NCBI RefSeq assembly: GCF_000469155.1
Contig: NZ_AWXE01000001.1
Span: 620,001 to 684,000, forward strand
Length of the DNA: 64,000 nt
Reading direction: 5' to 3'
From: Candidatus Micropelagos thuwalensis
Lineage (GTDB): Bacteria; Pseudomonadota; Alphaproteobacteria; RS24
Positions within the stretch are counted from its first letter, which is position 1, and the number at the start of each line of letters is the position of its first letter. Position numbers and translations under genes: made by a program. The notes beneath the pieces were generated by a model that saw only the letters and a list, made by a program, of their open reading frames with translations, was not told where the DNA came from and ran no database searches. Shown here piece by piece: positions 30,457 to 42,209 of the stretch.

Positions 30457-31758
30457 TTAAAAATTCCTTTTTAGCCATTTTCCGGCCTTTCCAAAAAAAG
30501 ACGGTAAGTTTGGTGTGGCTGGAAGCATGTCGTTTGACCGCCGCTTTTTATAAGCAATAAGACCGGCACAACTTGAGAAAGCAGGTCCGGCAGATGCTTC
30601 GGGAAGCCCAGAGAGCCTGATAGGACGGCCCATGCGAACTTGTCGTTCAATCATATGTTGTGCAAGTTCCCGCGCCCCTGTGAGCATCGCGCCGCCCCCT
30701 GTTAGAACAGCTCTGGGGCAATGAGTTTTGTTAATCCCGCTTCGGTTGAGATTAGCAAGTAGCAATTCAAATGTTTCCTCAATACGAGGACGGATGATAC
30801 GACTAATATCGGAACGTTGAATTTTATGCAGCCCTTCCTCACCACTTTCACCAATCAGAGGCACATCAAATTGTTCGTCATTTTCTATCGTTTCACTCAA
30901 AGCCGAGCCATAAAGCGTTTTGATTCGTTCGGCTGTCGCCAATGAGACACCGAGTCCCTGCGCGATATCAGCAGTAATATGGTTACCACCAACAGCAATA
31001 GAACCTGTAAACACAGGCGCTCCGCTGTGGAATACTGTAAAGCCTGTCGTACCGCCGCCCATATCAATTGACAAAGAACCAAGTTCCATTTCATCTTCAA
31101 CCAAACAGGCAAGAGCACTCGCATAAGGCGTAGCAACAAGCGTATCAACCTTGAGATGACATTTCTCAATACACGCCAGCAAGTTTCTGACCGGCCTGAC
31201 AGGTGACGTAATTGCATGGGCATTAACAATTAGTTTTTCGCCAAAAAGCCCTCGCGGATCGTCAACATTAAAACTGTCATCAACTGTGTAGCTAACTGGA
31301 ATGGCATGAAGCACTTCAACCTGGGGGGATTGACATTTATCGCGGGCAAAAAGCAAGGCCTGCCCCATATGCTCATCATTCACTGCAAAACCATTCAGAT
31401 TGAGACTGATTTTATAAGATGAACTTGCCAATTTGGGTGACGTAACACCGACCACAACTTTTTTGACAATCATATTCGCCATGCGCTCTGCTGCATCTAT
31501 CGCTTTACGAATACTTTTTTCGGCGGCGACCATATCTACAACAACACCACCACGCAGACCCTTAGACACCTGATGCCCTACACCAATAATCCGCATGCCA
31601 GATTTACCGCTATCATCATCAATAATTTTCTGAGCGATAAAACAACTCACTTTACTCGTGCCAATATCCAAAGCAGCGATTACACCACTCCGGTAATCCG
31701 TGTCCCTGTAGACACTGGCATCTTTTTGAGCTGTAAATGGCGAAACAGGAATATTCAT
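30457..31758 (-). CDS. ftsA: Cell division protein FtsA
   Basis: Actin-like ATPase that tethers FtsZ filaments to the membrane and recruits later divisome proteins. 433 residues. Phosphate-1 motif IAALDIGTSKVSCFIA (about 28-43), a 1C domain in the middle, phosphate-2/connect motifs SLSIDMGGGTTGFTVF, adenosine motif VLTGGGAML, and an amphipathic basic C-terminal helix ending FFGKAGKWLKRNF that serves as membrane-targeting sequence. The start overlaps the ftsQ stop by four bases. Confidence 0.96.
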   Translation of the reverse strand: MNIPVSPFTAQKDASVYRDTDYRSGVIAALDIGTSKVSCFIAQKIIDDDSGKSGMRIIGVGHQVSKGLRGGVVVDMVAAEKSIRKAIDAAERMANMIVKKVVVGVTSPKLASSSYKISLNLNGFAVNDEHMGQALLFARDKCQSPQVEVLHAIPVSYTVDDSFNVDDPRGLFGEKLIVNAHAITSPVRPVRNLLACIEKCHLKVDTLVATPYASALACLVEDEMELGSLSIDMGGGTTGFTVFHSGAPVFTGSIAVGGNHITADIAQGLGVSLATAERIKTLYGSALSETIENDEQFDVPLIGESGEEGLHKIQRSDISRIIRPRIEETFELLLANLNRSGINKTHCPRAVLTGGGAMLTGARELAQHMIERQVRMGRPIRLSGLPEASAGPAFSSCAGLIAYKKRRSNDMLPATPNLPSFFGKAGKWLKRNF

Positions 31759-32654
31759 GTATTATCCCTTTTTCTGTACAACGATGTGATGGGCAGTGGG
31801 CGCGCGCGCAAAACAACACGATCCGGCAAACGTAAATCTATTACGCGCCCCTTCATGGCGAGAACCTTTTTATCACGTTCCATATCCATTAAGAGGTTAA
31901 GCGCATTTTGTACATTTTCTGCTGGTAGATGGATAGCTCCACCATGATCCAGATAAATCGTCCAACGGCGGTCACTAATACGTTCTGCGCCAATCATGCG
32001 ATTTCTGACAACCGGGTAATCTGACAATAAATCAAAAAGTTGCGCGGCGGTGGTTGCGGACTTTTTACCTCTAATATAGGGAAGCGTTTCATATTTATCG
32101 AGACTACGCGTTTTGATGATAGCCCCTGTACGGTCAATCAAAGCTGTGCCTTTTTTATGCTTCCACAATGCAAAGGCTTTACGTTCTTCGATTTGGATAT
32201 GCAGAAGATCGGGTAAAACGCGTGTCACAGTGGCCGATTTCACCCATGGTAAATTTTCGATACGCACCCGCGTCGCATCCAAATCAATTTTAAAAATGCT
32301 TTCACCAATTCGTGCTTGCACAACACGACGAAGCTCGGCGCGTTTGGTGTTATAGCGTCCTTCGACCGTCACATCCCTGAGACCAAAACCGCTTTTTTCT
32401 AATGACTTATGGGTCATAGCGGAAACATTCTCAGCGAATTTAGTTCCAAATCTTTGAACTGATCCGTTCAATATTAAACCGGTGACGATAAAAGCAACAA
32501 TCAATGCACCAGCAATAACCGGAAGGATTGGTGCATTTTTCAAATAGCTTACTGAACCTTTTAACGGCGACAATATCGGCGCAATAACCTTATTATGAGA
32601 CCACATTTTCATATCACTTATGAGGTTTGACAGTTTTTGTTTTATCTTTGACAT
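31755..32654 (-). CDS. ftsQ: Cell division protein FtsQ
   Basis: Bitopic inner-membrane divisome protein linking FtsA-side and FtsBL/FtsW-side components. 299 residues: a cytoplasmic basic N terminus (1-42), one membrane helix (about 43-62, PILPVIAGALIVAFIVTGLI), a POTRA domain (VTVEGRYNTKRAELRRVVQ.. IENLPWVKSATVTRVLPD..LHIQIEERKAFALW) and the beta domain to about 280. It overlaps ddl by 13 bases and ftsA by 4. Confidence 0.93.
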   Translation of the reverse strand: MSKIKQKLSNLISDMKMWSHNKVIAPILSPLKGSVSYLKNAPILPVIAGALIVAFIVTGLILNGSVQRFGTKFAENVSAMTHKSLEKSGFGLRDVTVEGRYNTKRAELRRVVQARIGESIFKIDLDATRVRIENLPWVKSATVTRVLPDLLHIQIEERKAFALWKHKKGTALIDRTGAIIKTRSLDKYETLPYIRGKKSATTAAQLFDLLSDYPVVRNRMIGAERISDRRWTIYLDHGGAIHLPAENVQNALNLLMDMERDKKVLAMKGRVIDLRLPDRVVLRARPLPITSLYRKRDNT

Positions 32655-33547
32655 GATGCATCCTCTACCATCCAGCTAACCAGTTCCTCGTAGCTCACCC
32701 CTTCACAAGCGACCATTTCTGGCACCAGAGATAACGTGGTCATGCCCGGCTGAGTGTTCAGCTCCAAGATTATCAATCCATAGCCTCCGTCTGTTTCATC
32801 AAGACGGAAATCAGTGCGGGTCACACCTTTACAACCAAGCGCATCATGCGCTGTCAGAGTTTGAGCCTGTACAGCCGCGCGAATATCCGCAGAAATATCG
32901 GCTGGCACAATATGAGTTGATCCCCCCTCCGTATATTTGGCATCAAAGTCATAAAACTCATTACTGGCTCTAATTTCCATAACCTCGGAGGGCTTGCCCT
33001 GCCAAATTGCACAAGATAATTCTCTGCCCGGCACAAAGGCTTCAACCATTAATGGCCATTCAGAATTTCTTAAGATTTCAGGAATGTCCTGTGTTGAATC
33101 CTTCACCAATTCAATACCAACACTTGACCCTTGGTTAATCGGCTTAACAACATAGGGGGGTGTCATCGGGTGATTAGAAATATCTCCTGCAAAAACTTTC
33201 ATGTCTGGAGCAACTGACAATCCCGCTTCAGTGAAAATCTTTTTGGCCTGGATTTTATCCATCGCCAAAGCCGAGGCCATCACGCCTGAATGTGTGTAAG
33301 GGATTTCCAGCAATTCAAAGAGACCCTGAACAACCCCATCTTCACCGCCAACACCATGTAAAGCATTGAATATAACATCTGGCTTTACAGCCTGTAATTG
33401 CTCAGCGAGATTACGCCCCGCATCAATTTTACTGACCTGATAATTCGATGCTTCAAGAGCTTTGGCGCACCCTTCACCTGAAATAAGGCTGATATCGCGT
33501 TCCGGCGACCATCCACCCATAATAACGGCGACATGCTTCTTCGTCAT
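32642..33547 (-). CDS. ddl: D-alanine--D-alanine ligase
   Basis: Makes the D-Ala-D-Ala dipeptide for peptidoglycan precursor, ATP-dependent, cytoplasmic. The ATG at 33547 ([24 protein letters not shown]) overlaps the murB stop as TAATG; an upstream start at 33583 would run into murB. 301 residues. The GG-SPERDISLxSG N-terminal substrate motif, LHGVGGEDG (about 63-71), the ATP-grasp lysine segment PPYVVKPINQGSSVG, and LELNTQPGMTTLSLVP at the metal/active centre are all present. Confidence 0.96.
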   Translation of the reverse strand: MTKKHVAVIMGGWSPERDISLISGEGCAKALEASNYQVSKIDAGRNLAEQLQAVKPDVIFNALHGVGGEDGVVQGLFELLEIPYTHSGVMASALAMDKIQAKKIFTEAGLSVAPDMKVFAGDISNHPMTPPYVVKPINQGSSVGIELVKDSTQDIPEILRNSEWPLMVEAFVPGRELSCAIWQGKPSEVMEIRASNEFYDFDAKYTEGGSTHIVPADISADIRAAVQAQTLTAHDALGCKGVTRTDFRLDETDGGYGLIILELNTQPGMTTLSLVPEMVACEGVSYEELVSWMVEDASCQR

Positions 33548-34485
33548 TACATCGCCTCCCTGCCAATGCGTTTGATTTCCCATTGCAGAGTGACACCTGA
33601 ATGATCTTTAACTCTTTGGCGCACAACTTCACCAAGTGTTTCCAAATCAGCCGCAGAGGCATTACCGTGATTAATTAAAAAATTGCAGTGCAGTTCTGAA
33701 ATCTGTGCATCACCTTGGGTCAAACCGCGACATCCAGCTGCATCAATCAACTTCCACGCCTTGAGACCTTCAGGATCAGCCCCACCCGGATTTTTAAAGG
33801 TGCTCCCGCCTGTACGAGTTTTAATCGGCTGGGTGTCTTCACGAGAGGCGCTTATCTCTTCCATTTGAGCAAGTATCTTCTGCTTATCACCCGGCACTGT
33901 CTGAAAACGGGCGGCGGTGAAAATCAAATCCTGAGGCAGAGCACAATGTCTGTAATCGAAACCCATTTCATGCGCTTGGATTTCATGGCGCTTACCATTT
34001 CTATCATAGGCATAAGCATGTGAAAGAACCGTCGCCGTGTCATTTCCATACGCACCGGCATTCATACGCAGTGCACCACCGACAGTTCCCGGAATCCCAC
34101 GAAAAAATTCCAGACCGGATAATTCAGCATTAGCAACCTGCTTGGACAGCATCAAGTCTGGAACAGCAGCTCCTGCATCCACCTGACCATCTGAGCCAAT
34201 AATAATATCGCCAAAAGGTCTGCCGAGCTTAATCACCACACCCGGTACACCGCCATCGCGCACAAGTGTATTCGAGCATGCACCCAGCACTGTCACAGGA
34301 ATTTCTTCGGGGCAGTTTGCCAGAAATATTTGTAAGTCAGCTTCATCGGCAGGAGAAAACAAAATGTCAGCACACCCCCCAACCCGGAACCAACTTACAT
34401 CCGCCAGGTCAGCTTGCTCCCTGTAACCACCACGGACTTGTGGAAGGCGCGCCAACATATCGGTATTTTTTAAGGCAAGATTCAT
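33547..34485 (-). CDS. murB: UDP-N-acetylenolpyruvoylglucosamine reductase
   Basis: FAD/NADPH enzyme reducing the enolpyruvyl group to lactyl, giving UDP-MurNAc. 312 residues, type II MurB. FAD-binding features are [20 protein letters not shown], the [21 protein letters not shown] loop, and [24 protein letters not shown]. The catalytic Ser lies in [11 protein letters not shown], and Glu in the C-terminal part ([16 protein letters not shown]). It overlaps murC by four and ddl by one base. Confidence 0.96.
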   Translation of the reverse strand: MNLALKNTDMLARLPQVRGGYREQADLADVSWFRVGGCADILFSPADEADLQIFLANCPEEIPVTVLGACSNTLVRDGGVPGVVIKLGRPFGDIIIGSDGQVDAGAAVPDLMLSKQVANAELSGLEFFRGIPGTVGGALRMNAGAYGNDTATVLSHAYAYDRNGKRHEIQAHEMGFDYRHCALPQDLIFTAARFQTVPGDKQKILAQMEEISASREDTQPIKTRTGGSTFKNPGGADPEGLKAWKLIDAAGCRGLTQGDAQISELHCNFLINHGNASAADLETLGEVVRQRVKDHSGVTLQWEIKRIGREAM

Positions 34486-35930
34486 TTGCTCGCCTCTTTT
34501 AATTCAGCCAGTTGAGCAGGTAGATCATTTGCCCATTGGGTAATACTGCCAGCACCCATGCAAATCACCACATCACCGTCACTGGTCATATCAGCAATAA
34601 AGCTTGATAGATTTTCAGGGCTATCTAAAAGCCTCACATCGCGATGGCCTTTAGCAATCATATTAGTGACCATAGCTTCGGAATTAACACCCTCAATCGG
34701 TGCTTCTCCAGCCGGAAAGACCGGCGCAACAATGACGCTATCAGCATCATTAAACGCTGTGCAGAAATCCTCAAACAAATCACGCAAACGGGTGTAACGA
34801 TGCGGCTGAACAACAGCTGTGACTCTCCCGCCCTTCCCCGTCGCCGCAGCGCGGGCACTTTCAAGTACAGCGTTAATTTCGACTGGATGATGGGCGTAGT
34901 CATCATACACTTCAACGCCTTGCCATTCTCCCGTAAGGGTGAAGCGTCTCTTAACGCCTCCAAACTCGCTGAGTGCCTGCTTGATTGCCTCATCTGTGAC
35001 CCCAAGTTGCAATCCAGCAGCAATGGCAGCCAGTGCGTTTTGAAGGTTATGCTGTCCCAGCATCGGAAGAGAGAAACCTTGAATTTCCCGAACTTGATTA
35101 AGACGTCGTTCAGATATCACAACATCAAATAACGTCTTCTGACCCTCTACCGAGATATTATCAGCGCGAATATCTGCCTGAGGTGACAGGCCATAAGTTG
35201 TAATACGCCGATCAGAAATGCGTCCCATTAGGTTCTGAACTTCCTGACTGTCAATACACATCAAAGCAGCCCCGTAAAAAGGAATATTTTCTACATAACG
35301 CGCAAATGCATCTCTCAGGCCGTCAAAACTCCCATAATAATCCAGATGCTCAGGGTCGATATTTGTCACAATTCCAATCGTCGATGGCAGACGGACAAAT
35401 GTACCGTCGCTTTCATCCGCTTCGACAACAATCCAATCACCTGAACCAAGACGCGCATTCGTGCCATAGGCATTTATGACGCCACCATTAATAACAGTCG
35501 GGTCGAGCGACGCCCCATCAAGAACAGCAGCAACCATAGATGTGGTCGTTGTCTTACCATGCGTACCGGCAACAGTTAGGCAATATTTCAACCTCATGAG
35601 TTCTGCCAGCATTTCCGAACGCCTGATGACAGGAATACTTATTTTTCGTGCGGCAAGAACTTCAGGGTTTTCATCCGTTTTGATGGCAGAGGAAATTACC
35701 AGTAAGGCGACATCCGCCATATTGGATGCATCATGGCCTTTGAAAATGTTAATGCCCATATTTTGGAGCCGCTGGACATTGGCATTCTCACTGACATCCG
35801 ACCCCTGAACGTGATACCCAAGATTATGCATAATTTCTGCAATACCGGACATTCCAATACCGCCAATACCCACAAAATGGACACAACCAATGGCGTTAGG
35901 GTGAGATGGCATTTCATAAAGCTGCGTCAT
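34482..35930 (-). CDS. murC: UDP-N-acetylmuramate--L-alanine ligase
   Basis: First Mur ligase, adding L-Ala to UDP-MurNAc. 482 residues: N-terminal Rossmann-like UDP-binding domain with [19 protein letters not shown]-binding P-loop [12 protein letters not shown] (about 117-128), the central [14 protein letters not shown] and [11 protein letters not shown], and the C-terminal domain with [11 protein letters not shown] and QPHRYTR. It overlaps murG by four bases. Confidence 0.97.
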   Translation of the reverse strand: MTQLYEMPSHPNAIGCVHFVGIGGIGMSGIAEIMHNLGYHVQGSDVSENANVQRLQNMGINIFKGHDASNMADVALLVISSAIKTDENPEVLAARKISIPVIRRSEMLAELMRLKYCLTVAGTHGKTTTTSMVAAVLDGASLDPTVINGGVINAYGTNARLGSGDWIVVEADESDGTFVRLPSTIGIVTNIDPEHLDYYGSFDGLRDAFARYVENIPFYGAALMCIDSQEVQNLMGRISDRRITTYGLSPQADIRADNISVEGQKTLFDVVISERRLNQVREIQGFSLPMLGQHNLQNALAAIAAGLQLGVTDEAIKQALSEFGGVKRRFTLTGEWQGVEVYDDYAHHPVEINAVLESARAAATGKGGRVTAVVQPHRYTRLRDLFEDFCTAFNDADSVIVAPVFPAGEAPIEGVNSEAMVTNMIAKGHRDVRLLDSPENLSSFIADMTSDGDVVICMGAGSITQWANDLPAQLAELKEASK

Positions 35931-37057
35931 GCGGCATCTCCAGATATTTTTATACCATTCGTGTAACCTGCATAAGTCTCAACGAAAGCAACAAGGTTTT
36001 CAGTCGCCTGAGGTATAGCGCGCGTTTTGGCAGCCCGCGCCGCAGTTTCAAGCTTGAGAGGATTCTCCATAAACTCGCCAATCATCTCAGCGAGCTTTAT
36101 CGGGGTGAGGTTTTTTTGATCAACAACCCAAGCCGCTTCATGGTTGCTAAGTTGCAATGCATTTGTCTTTTGGTCTTGATCAATTGATTGCGGCAATGGC
36201 ACGAGTAATGACGGGCTTCCAATAACCGCCATCTCACTAATGGTTGTCGCACCAGACCGAGAAATGACGAGATGCGACTTCATTATCCGGCGCGGCATAT
36301 CATCAAAGAAATCTCGCAACTCTGCATCAATACCCAAAGCACCATAAGCTTGCAGGGTCGAGGCAAGTTCGTCTTTGCGGCATTGCTGAACAAGTCGCAT
36401 GCGATTTAATTTTTCGCGTGGAAGCAGAGATAACGCGTCAGGAAGAAGCGTTGAAAATACACTCGCCCCCTGACTGCCACCGAAGACAAGCAAATTAAAA
36501 GCCCCATTCTCATTCGGCCTTGAATAAGCAGAGTCCTTATATCTCAAAACTTCCGGTCTTACAGGGTTACCCGTCACCACCATTGAGCCGCGACTACTTG
36601 ACGGGACATGCCGTGTTCCTGCATAGGAGGCAGCGATACGTGCACCTAAAAGACTAAGCATTCTATTTGCACGTCCGAGAACCGCATTTTGCTCATGAAT
36701 GGCAATTTTGCAAAATAAAAGTCGTGCCGCCAATAATGGCGGGAAACTAGGATAGCCACCAAAACCAATGACTGCCACTGGCCGGTTTGAAATCATAATT
36801 ATCATGGCCTGAAGCACACCCAAAAGAATCTTGAGAGGTGCCAAAAGTTTTTTTACTTTGCCGCCACTATATATCGATCCAGAGGTAAGAAGTTGCAGGT
36901 CAACACCTTCGGTTTGGCTAGCATATTGCATGGCACGAGCGTCGGTCAGAATAATAGTTTTGAAATTCTTCTTCTGTAATGCACGCGCCAGCGAAATGGC
37001 AGGAAATAAATGTCCGCCCGTACCACCAGCAGCCAAATATATTGTTGGCTTTGTCAT
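35927..37057 (-). CDS. murG: Lipid II synthase (UDP-GlcNAc transferase) MurG
   Basis: Membrane-associated GT28 glycosyltransferase transferring GlcNAc to lipid I. 376 residues. The N-terminal glycine loop is [16 protein letters not shown] (9-24), the second [14 protein letters not shown], the third GGSQGASVF. Donor-site residues lie in [24 protein letters not shown] (about 265-289). It overlaps ftsW and murC by four bases each. Confidence 0.97.
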   Translation of the reverse strand: MTKPTIYLAAGGTGGHLFPAISLARALQKKNFKTIILTDARAMQYASQTEGVDLQLLTSGSIYSGGKVKKLLAPLKILLGVLQAMIIMISNRPVAVIGFGGYPSFPPLLAARLLFCKIAIHEQNAVLGRANRMLSLLGARIAASYAGTRHVPSSSRGSMVVTGNPVRPEVLRYKDSAYSRPNENGAFNLLVFGGSQGASVFSTLLPDALSLLPREKLNRMRLVQQCRKDELASTLQAYGALGIDAELRDFFDDMPRRIMKSHLVISRSGATTISEMAVIGSPSLLVPLPQSIDQDQKTNALQLSNHEAAWVVDQKNLTPIKLAEMIGEFMENPLKLETAARAAKTRAIPQATENLVAFVETYAGYTNGIKISGDAA

Positions 37058-38241
37058 ACGGCACCGCCCTTCAGATTGAATGTTTTATGTAGAGGTATTT
37101 CATCTGCAAAACCGTCGCCAAGAATACGCTTCTTGCCAGATGAATGACGCGTGAGCGCCAGAACCATGCCCATGGTCAAAGCCAGTGCAAGCAGAGAAGA
37201 TCCGCCATATGAAATGAATGGCAATGTCATACCTTTTGGCGGCATGAGATTAAGATTAACGGCCATGTTAATAATTGTTTGCATGCCAAACAAAATAACC
37301 AGCCCTGTGCCTGCAAGCTGCACCCAATGGTCACGGCTATCACGCAGACTCATGAGGCACCGCAAAATTATCGCTGCAAAAATACAGATTATTAATAAGC
37401 CGACCACCAAACCAAATTCCTCGGCGGCAACGGCGAAAACATAATCCGTATGACCGTCCGGTAAGACATGTTTGATTTTACCATCACCTGGCCCAGTACC
37501 GAAAAGACCGCCATTTCTAAATGCTTCAAGCGCCTTATCTGTTTGATATGTGCCTCCCAGGGATGGGTCGAGAAATCTGTCTACCCGGAATTTAAAGTGT
37601 GGGAATGATTGATACAGAAATAACAACAGACCCAGACCTGTCATAGACATGGCGGATAAAAACAAATAAGAACCACCAGCAAGAAAAAACATTGCTGTCC
37701 AGACAATGGTAAGCAAAATCATCTGACCGATATCCGGCTGGAGGGAAAGTAAGAAGCACGTCACAATCAGCAAAACAAATCCAATTAAACGCCCGGAAAC
37801 ATCAAGCCTTGTATTCTGCATGGCAAAACACCAAGCAACAGCTACAACAAAGCATGGTTTTAAAAATTCGGAAGGTTGAAGCGAAAAGCCCATAATACGC
37901 AACCATCGCGTTGAACCTTTAATTTCCGAACCTATTGTCAGCGTCAGCAATACGCCACCAAGCGCAAGCACACCAAGCCCCATAGCAAGCCGACGAATTT
38001 GCACGGGCTCTAACAGGGAAACAATTATCATCCCTACAAAAGCCATGGCGAGAAAAATAATCTGACGATAGGCAAAATGATAAGTGTCAATCTCAAGCCT
38101 ATGCGCGATGACGGGACTGGCAGCAAATGTCATCACAAAGCCAACTATCATTAAGGAGACAATGCCGAGCAATAACCAACGGTCAATCGTCCACCACCAA
38201 TTGGCTAGAAAATGTCTATCTGTGCGCCCAAAGCCAATCAT
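37054..38241 (-). CDS. ftsW: Septal peptidoglycan polymerase FtsW
   Basis: SEDS-family glycosyltransferase polymerising lipid II at the septum with FtsI. 395 residues with about ten hydrophobic helices. Family motifs are GSEIKGSTRWLRIMGFSLQPSEFLKP (about 106-131), the catalytic Asp region near DRFLDPS, GLFGTGPGDGKIKHVLPDGHTDYVFAVAAEEFG and PFISYGGSSLLA near the end. It overlaps murD and murG. Confidence 0.96.
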   Translation of the reverse strand: MIGFGRTDRHFLANWWWTIDRWLLLGIVSLMIVGFVMTFAASPVIAHRLEIDTYHFAYRQIIFLAMAFVGMIIVSLLEPVQIRRLAMGLGVLALGGVLLTLTIGSEIKGSTRWLRIMGFSLQPSEFLKPCFVVAVAWCFAMQNTRLDVSGRLIGFVLLIVTCFLLSLQPDIGQMILLTIVWTAMFFLAGGSYLFLSAMSMTGLGLLLFLYQSFPHFKFRVDRFLDPSLGGTYQTDKALEAFRNGGLFGTGPGDGKIKHVLPDGHTDYVFAVAAEEFGLVVGLLIICIFAAIILRCLMSLRDSRDHWVQLAGTGLVILFGMQTIINMAVNLNLMPPKGMTLPFISYGGSSLLALALTMGMVLALTRHSSGKKRILGDGFADEIPLHKTFNLKGGAV

Positions 38242-39629
38242 GCGACGGCCCCCAAAAGTGAGATTTGGTCATTCACCAATTCACAAAAAGCTGCGCCGCG
38301 TTTTTCAAAATTCTCAAACTGATCAAAGGACGCACAGGCCGGTGAAAATAAGACGACCCCGCCTCCTGCCTCAAGCGCATCGGACACTGCCTGGGGCACA
38401 GCTTTGTCCAAAGTTTCAGATATTACATGTGGTGTATCTGAAAGTGTTTGAGAAAAAACTTCTGAAGCCGTGCCTATTAAATAAGCGCAGGCGATACGTT
38501 CAAAATAGGGACGCAACCGATCAATACCGCCATCTTTAGGAAGACCACCGGCAATCCAGTAAATTTTCTCGTAAGTTGCCAATGCATGTGCAGAGGCCTC
38601 TGCATTCGTGGCCTTACTGTCATTAACAAAACGAACGTGGCCGTTGTCGCCAGCAATTTCCCCAACAGGTTGCATGCGATGCGCGAGCCCCTGAAAGCTT
38701 GCAAAGGCTTTTATAACATCTTCTCTATCGGCTCCTGCAGAGAGCGCGGCAACAAAAGCCGCGGCAGCATTCTGACCATTATGCGCGCCTTGAAGCGTTG
38801 CAATAGCCGACAGATCAACAATGGGCCCATCCTGATCATAAAGCCACCCTTCTAGGTAAAACACCTTCGCTGTTTTTTCTGCCTTACCAGAAATTCTAAC
38901 ACTCACAATGGCGTCATATGTTTCTGCAATTTCAGCAAGAGCGGCTTCATCCGAGCCATCCACACCAATAATCGCAGTGCTGCCAGGCTGGAGGTTTTCA
39001 AACATTTGCCATTTGGCTTGAATATATCCTTGCATTGACCCGTGACGATCAAGGTGGTCAGGACTTAAATTCAGCAACACAGCAATATCCGGGCTAAATC
39101 GAGGCGACAAATCAATCTGATAAGAAGACAGTTCCAACACATAAATGGTGTTTTCTTCCGCCGGACTCAGAGCAAGAACTGACTGACCAATATTACCGCC
39201 AAGCTGAACATTAAACCCACTCTCATCCAACAAATGAGCCGTTAAAGCTGCAGTGGTTGATTTTCCATTAGTACCGGTAATTGCAATCACCTGCGACGGC
39301 GCGGGAAAGGACGCGCGTGCTTCCTCGAAAAGATCAATATCTCCGATGACAGGAATTGAAGCTTCCTGCGCGACAGTCACAACCTTATGAGGCTCGGGAT
39401 GTGTGAGCGGAATGCCCGGACTCAAAACCAGCGCCTCCACACCATCCGGCATTGGAATGAGTTCTTGAATATCAGCACCCAAATCAGCGGCTACTTTACG
39501 TTTGCTTTCGTCATCATCCCATGCAGTGACTTTGACACCCCCCGCCCTTAAAGCGCGCACGGCTTCAACCCCGGTGATACCAAGGCCAAATACGGCAACG
39601 TGATTGTGGAAGGTGTTTATTTTTATCAT
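38238..39629 (-). CDS. murD: UDP-N-acetylmuramoylalanine--D-glutamate ligase
   Basis: Adds D-Glu to UDP-MurNAc-L-Ala. 463 residues. N-terminal domain AVFGLGITGVEAVRAL, the P-loop AITGTNGKSTTAALTAHLL (about 114-132), VLELSSYQID, LNLSPDHLDRHGS, and C-terminal VNDSKATNAEAS and SPACASFDQFENFEKRG, the last being a strongly conserved MurD element. It is separated from mraY by one base and overlaps ftsW by four. Confidence 0.97.
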   Translation of the reverse strand: MIKINTFHNHVAVFGLGITGVEAVRALRAGGVKVTAWDDDESKRKVAADLGADIQELIPMPDGVEALVLSPGIPLTHPEPHKVVTVAQEASIPVIGDIDLFEEARASFPAPSQVIAITGTNGKSTTAALTAHLLDESGFNVQLGGNIGQSVLALSPAEENTIYVLELSSYQIDLSPRFSPDIAVLLNLSPDHLDRHGSMQGYIQAKWQMFENLQPGSTAIIGVDGSDEAALAEIAETYDAIVSVRISGKAEKTAKVFYLEGWLYDQDGPIVDLSAIATLQGAHNGQNAAAAFVAALSAGADREDVIKAFASFQGLAHRMQPVGEIAGDNGHVRFVNDSKATNAEASAHALATYEKIYWIAGGLPKDGGIDRLRPYFERIACAYLIGTASEVFSQTLSDTPHVISETLDKAVPQAVSDALEAGGGVVLFSPACASFDQFENFEKRGAAFCELVNDQISLLGAVA

Positions 39630-39630
39630 C

Positions 39631-40722
39631 TTACCTCAGTTTCAATGTTGAAAGCCCGATCAAGGCAAGTATCACGGCGATAATCCAAAACCTGATAACA
39701 ATGGTTGGTTCAGCCCAGCCACGTTGTTCAAAATGATGATGGAGTGGTGCCATTGCAAAAACACGCTTGCCAGTCATTTTAAATGAGGCGACCTGCACAA
39801 TGACGGATAAAGCCTCAAGAACAAACAGCCCGCCTATAATTGCGAGGACGATTTCATGCTTTGTGGCAACGGCTATGGAGCCGAGCGCCCCACCAATGGC
39901 AAGCGACCCCGTATCACCCATAAACACCATGGCGGGCGGCGCGTTGAACCATAAAAATCCGAGACCGGCACCTATCAGTGCGGCTATGAAAATAGCTAAC
40001 TCTCCAGTGCCTGGGACATAATGAATTTGCAGATAATCTGCGAAAATCGCATTGCCGACCAGATAGGCAATTAAACCGAAGCTCGCCGCAGCTATCATGC
40101 TTGGGACAATCGCCAAGCCGTCCAACCCATCCGTCAAATTGACTGCATTAGACGAACCGACAATCACAAAAACCCCACCAAAAGCAAAAAACCAGATGCC
40201 AAAATCAATCAAAAAATCTTTGAAAAACGGCACAGCAAAACTTGTCGACAAAGACGCCGGCATGCTGCTGGAGAGACACAACACAATCGCCAAAGCGACA
40301 ATGCTTTCTATCAAAAGCTTCACCCGACCAGAGACACCTGCGCTGTGTCCACCTTTAATTTTGCTGTAATCATCGGCAAAACCAATGAGACCAAAACTGA
40401 GTGTCCCGAGTAACACAATCCAAACATAGGGGTTGGAAAGATTGCCCCATAACAAGGTCGACAAGCTAACAGCAACGAGAATAAGCAAACCGCCCATCGT
40501 AGGCGTACCGACTTTAGTAATAAGATGCGATTGCGGGCCATCCTCGCGGATAGGTTGCCCTTTGCCCTGACGCATCTTTAACCGATCAATCATCCATGGG
40601 CCGATTAAAAAACTGATAATCATTGCGGTCATGACAGCACCACCGGCTCGGAAGGTGATATAGTTGAACACATTACTACCCGGAACAGCATCTCCAAAAT
40701 ACTGCATAAGATGATACAACAT
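39631..40722 (-). CDS. mraY: Phospho-N-acetylmuramoyl-pentapeptide transferase
   Basis: Integral membrane transferase moving phospho-MurNAc-pentapeptide to undecaprenyl phosphate to form lipid I. 363 residues, ten helices. Signatures are [27 protein letters not shown] (about 55-81), [10 protein letters not shown] (Mg-binding Asp pair, about 114-123), [25 protein letters not shown], and [15 protein letters not shown] near the end. It overlaps the murF stop by one base. Confidence 0.97.
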   Translation of the reverse strand: MLYHLMQYFGDAVPGSNVFNYITFRAGGAVMTAMIISFLIGPWMIDRLKMRQGKGQPIREDGPQSHLITKVGTPTMGGLLILVAVSLSTLLWGNLSNPYVWIVLLGTLSFGLIGFADDYSKIKGGHSAGVSGRVKLLIESIVALAIVLCLSSSMPASLSTSFAVPFFKDFLIDFGIWFFAFGGVFVIVGSSNAVNLTDGLDGLAIVPSMIAAASFGLIAYLVGNAIFADYLQIHYVPGTGELAIFIAALIGAGLGFLWFNAPPAMVFMGDTGSLAIGGALGSIAVATKHEIVLAIIGGLFVLEALSVIVQVASFKMTGKRVFAMAPLHHHFEQRGWAEPTIVIRFWIIAVILALIGLSTLKLR

Positions 40723-42209
40723 CAGCTCATCCCTCCTTCATTTTGAACTATCGGCGCGCCGAAGCCTTCCTCAACGTCCAAATCAACTAGGCATTTAACG
40801 AGCTCGGATAGACGCATACTATTCGAACCTTTTACCATGACAGCGTCTCCGGCATGCACTTCCCTCGTTAGGAAACTTTTTAAACCATCAACACTTGTTG
40901 CGTGCGCGCCGCGGCGACCACCGGGAAGCGCGTCCTGCAGAAGCTTCATCTGAGCGCCAACTGTAAAAACAATATCCACATCAGTGTTTACAATATGCTC
41001 TACGAGGCTTTTATGGAGCGCATCGCCTTGCCCCCCCAGCTCTTTCATATCGCCCAGAACAGCTATGCGTCTGCCTTGACCAAGGCGTGGAAATTGTCCG
41101 AGTGTTTTTAAAGCCGCAACCATAGACTCGGGGTTGGCATTATAACTTTCATCAATCACAATCAGTTCACCATCTGATAGGGAGATGTTATGCCGACGGC
41201 CACGCCCATCCATTGCCTTCATTTCTCCGAGTGATAAAACCGCACTGGTCAAATCCTCTTCGAGGACTTGTACAGTGGCAAGAATAGACATGGCATTCAC
41301 AATTTGATGATGACCCGGCGCACCTATACGGAAGGTCACAGATTGGCCAAGAATTTCAGCACTCACACAACTGCAATGGTCATGAAGTTTGAAGGAAATC
41401 ACCCGCGCATCGCATGTATCGCTTTCGCCAAAGGATACAACTCTGCGTGCACCCACATCTTTTGCAGATTGTGTTAACAAAGCTGCCCATTCACTATCCG
41501 CTGGCACAAGAGCAGTTTTTAGCCCGCCCAGCCCCTCAAAAATTTCAGCCTTTGCTCGGGCAATACCTTCGAGTGAATCGAAATGTTCAATATGAGCATT
41601 TGCGATTTTGGTAATCACAGCAATGTCAGGACGAACTTGACGGGTCAGAGGTGAAATCTCGCCCGCATGGTTCATACCAATTTCAAACACCCCGAATTCA
41701 GTATCTGCCGGCATGCGTGCAAGGCTTAACGGCACGCCCCAGAGATTATTGTATGAAGCCTGAGAAATATGTGTTTTGCCAATCTGGCTAAAGACCAGCC
41801 CCAAACATTCTTTAACAGTCGTTTTGCCAACACTGCCCGTTACCGCTATCACCTTTCCGGACATGCGGTTGCGCGCAGCCTGACCGAGCCTCTCCAACGC
41901 GTCTTGAGTATCCGTAACGCGCAAAAGGTGCGTCTCATCTACACCGTTAATGTCATTAAGCTTGGCATCGGCGGCAACAATCGCAACAGCAGCGCCGTTT
42001 TCAAATGCGTTGGAAACATAATCATGCCCATCCAGACGGTCACCGCGAATGGCAACAAATATGTCGCCATGAGATAATGTCCGAGTATCAATAGATACAC
42101 CTTGAGCTTGCCATTCAGCTTGTGATGGCACACCAAGGGCTTCTGAAACTTCCTTAGATGTCCAGAGAGGACGAGCTTCTTGAGACATATCACGTCCGGT
42201 TTCAGTCAT
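40722..42209 (-). CDS. murF: UDP-N-acetylmuramoyl-tripeptide--D-alanyl-D-alanine ligase
   Basis: Final cytoplasmic Mur ligase, adding D-Ala-D-Ala from Ddl. The ATG at 42209 overlaps the murE stop by 8 bases and follows GGAAGGG; codons at 42224 and 42188 are alternatives. 495 residues. [18 protein letters not shown] is the UDP-binding region, [12 protein letters not shown] the P-loop, [16 protein letters not shown] and [11 protein letters not shown] are conserved, and the C-terminal domain carries [15 protein letters not shown]. Confidence 0.96.
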   Translation of the reverse strand: MTETGRDMSQEARPLWTSKEVSEALGVPSQAEWQAQGVSIDTRTLSHGDIFVAIRGDRLDGHDYVSNAFENGAAVAIVAADAKLNDINGVDETHLLRVTDTQDALERLGQAARNRMSGKVIAVTGSVGKTTVKECLGLVFSQIGKTHISQASYNNLWGVPLSLARMPADTEFGVFEIGMNHAGEISPLTRQVRPDIAVITKIANAHIEHFDSLEGIARAKAEIFEGLGGLKTALVPADSEWAALLTQSAKDVGARRVVSFGESDTCDARVISFKLHDHCSCVSAEILGQSVTFRIGAPGHHQIVNAMSILATVQVLEEDLTSAVLSLGEMKAMDGRGRRHNISLSDGELIVIDESYNANPESMVAALKTLGQFPRLGQGRRIAVLGDMKELGGQGDALHKSLVEHIVNTDVDIVFTVGAQMKLLQDALPGGRRGAHATSVDGLKSFLTREVHAGDAVMVKGSNSMRLSELVKCLVDLDVEEGFGAPIVQNEGGMS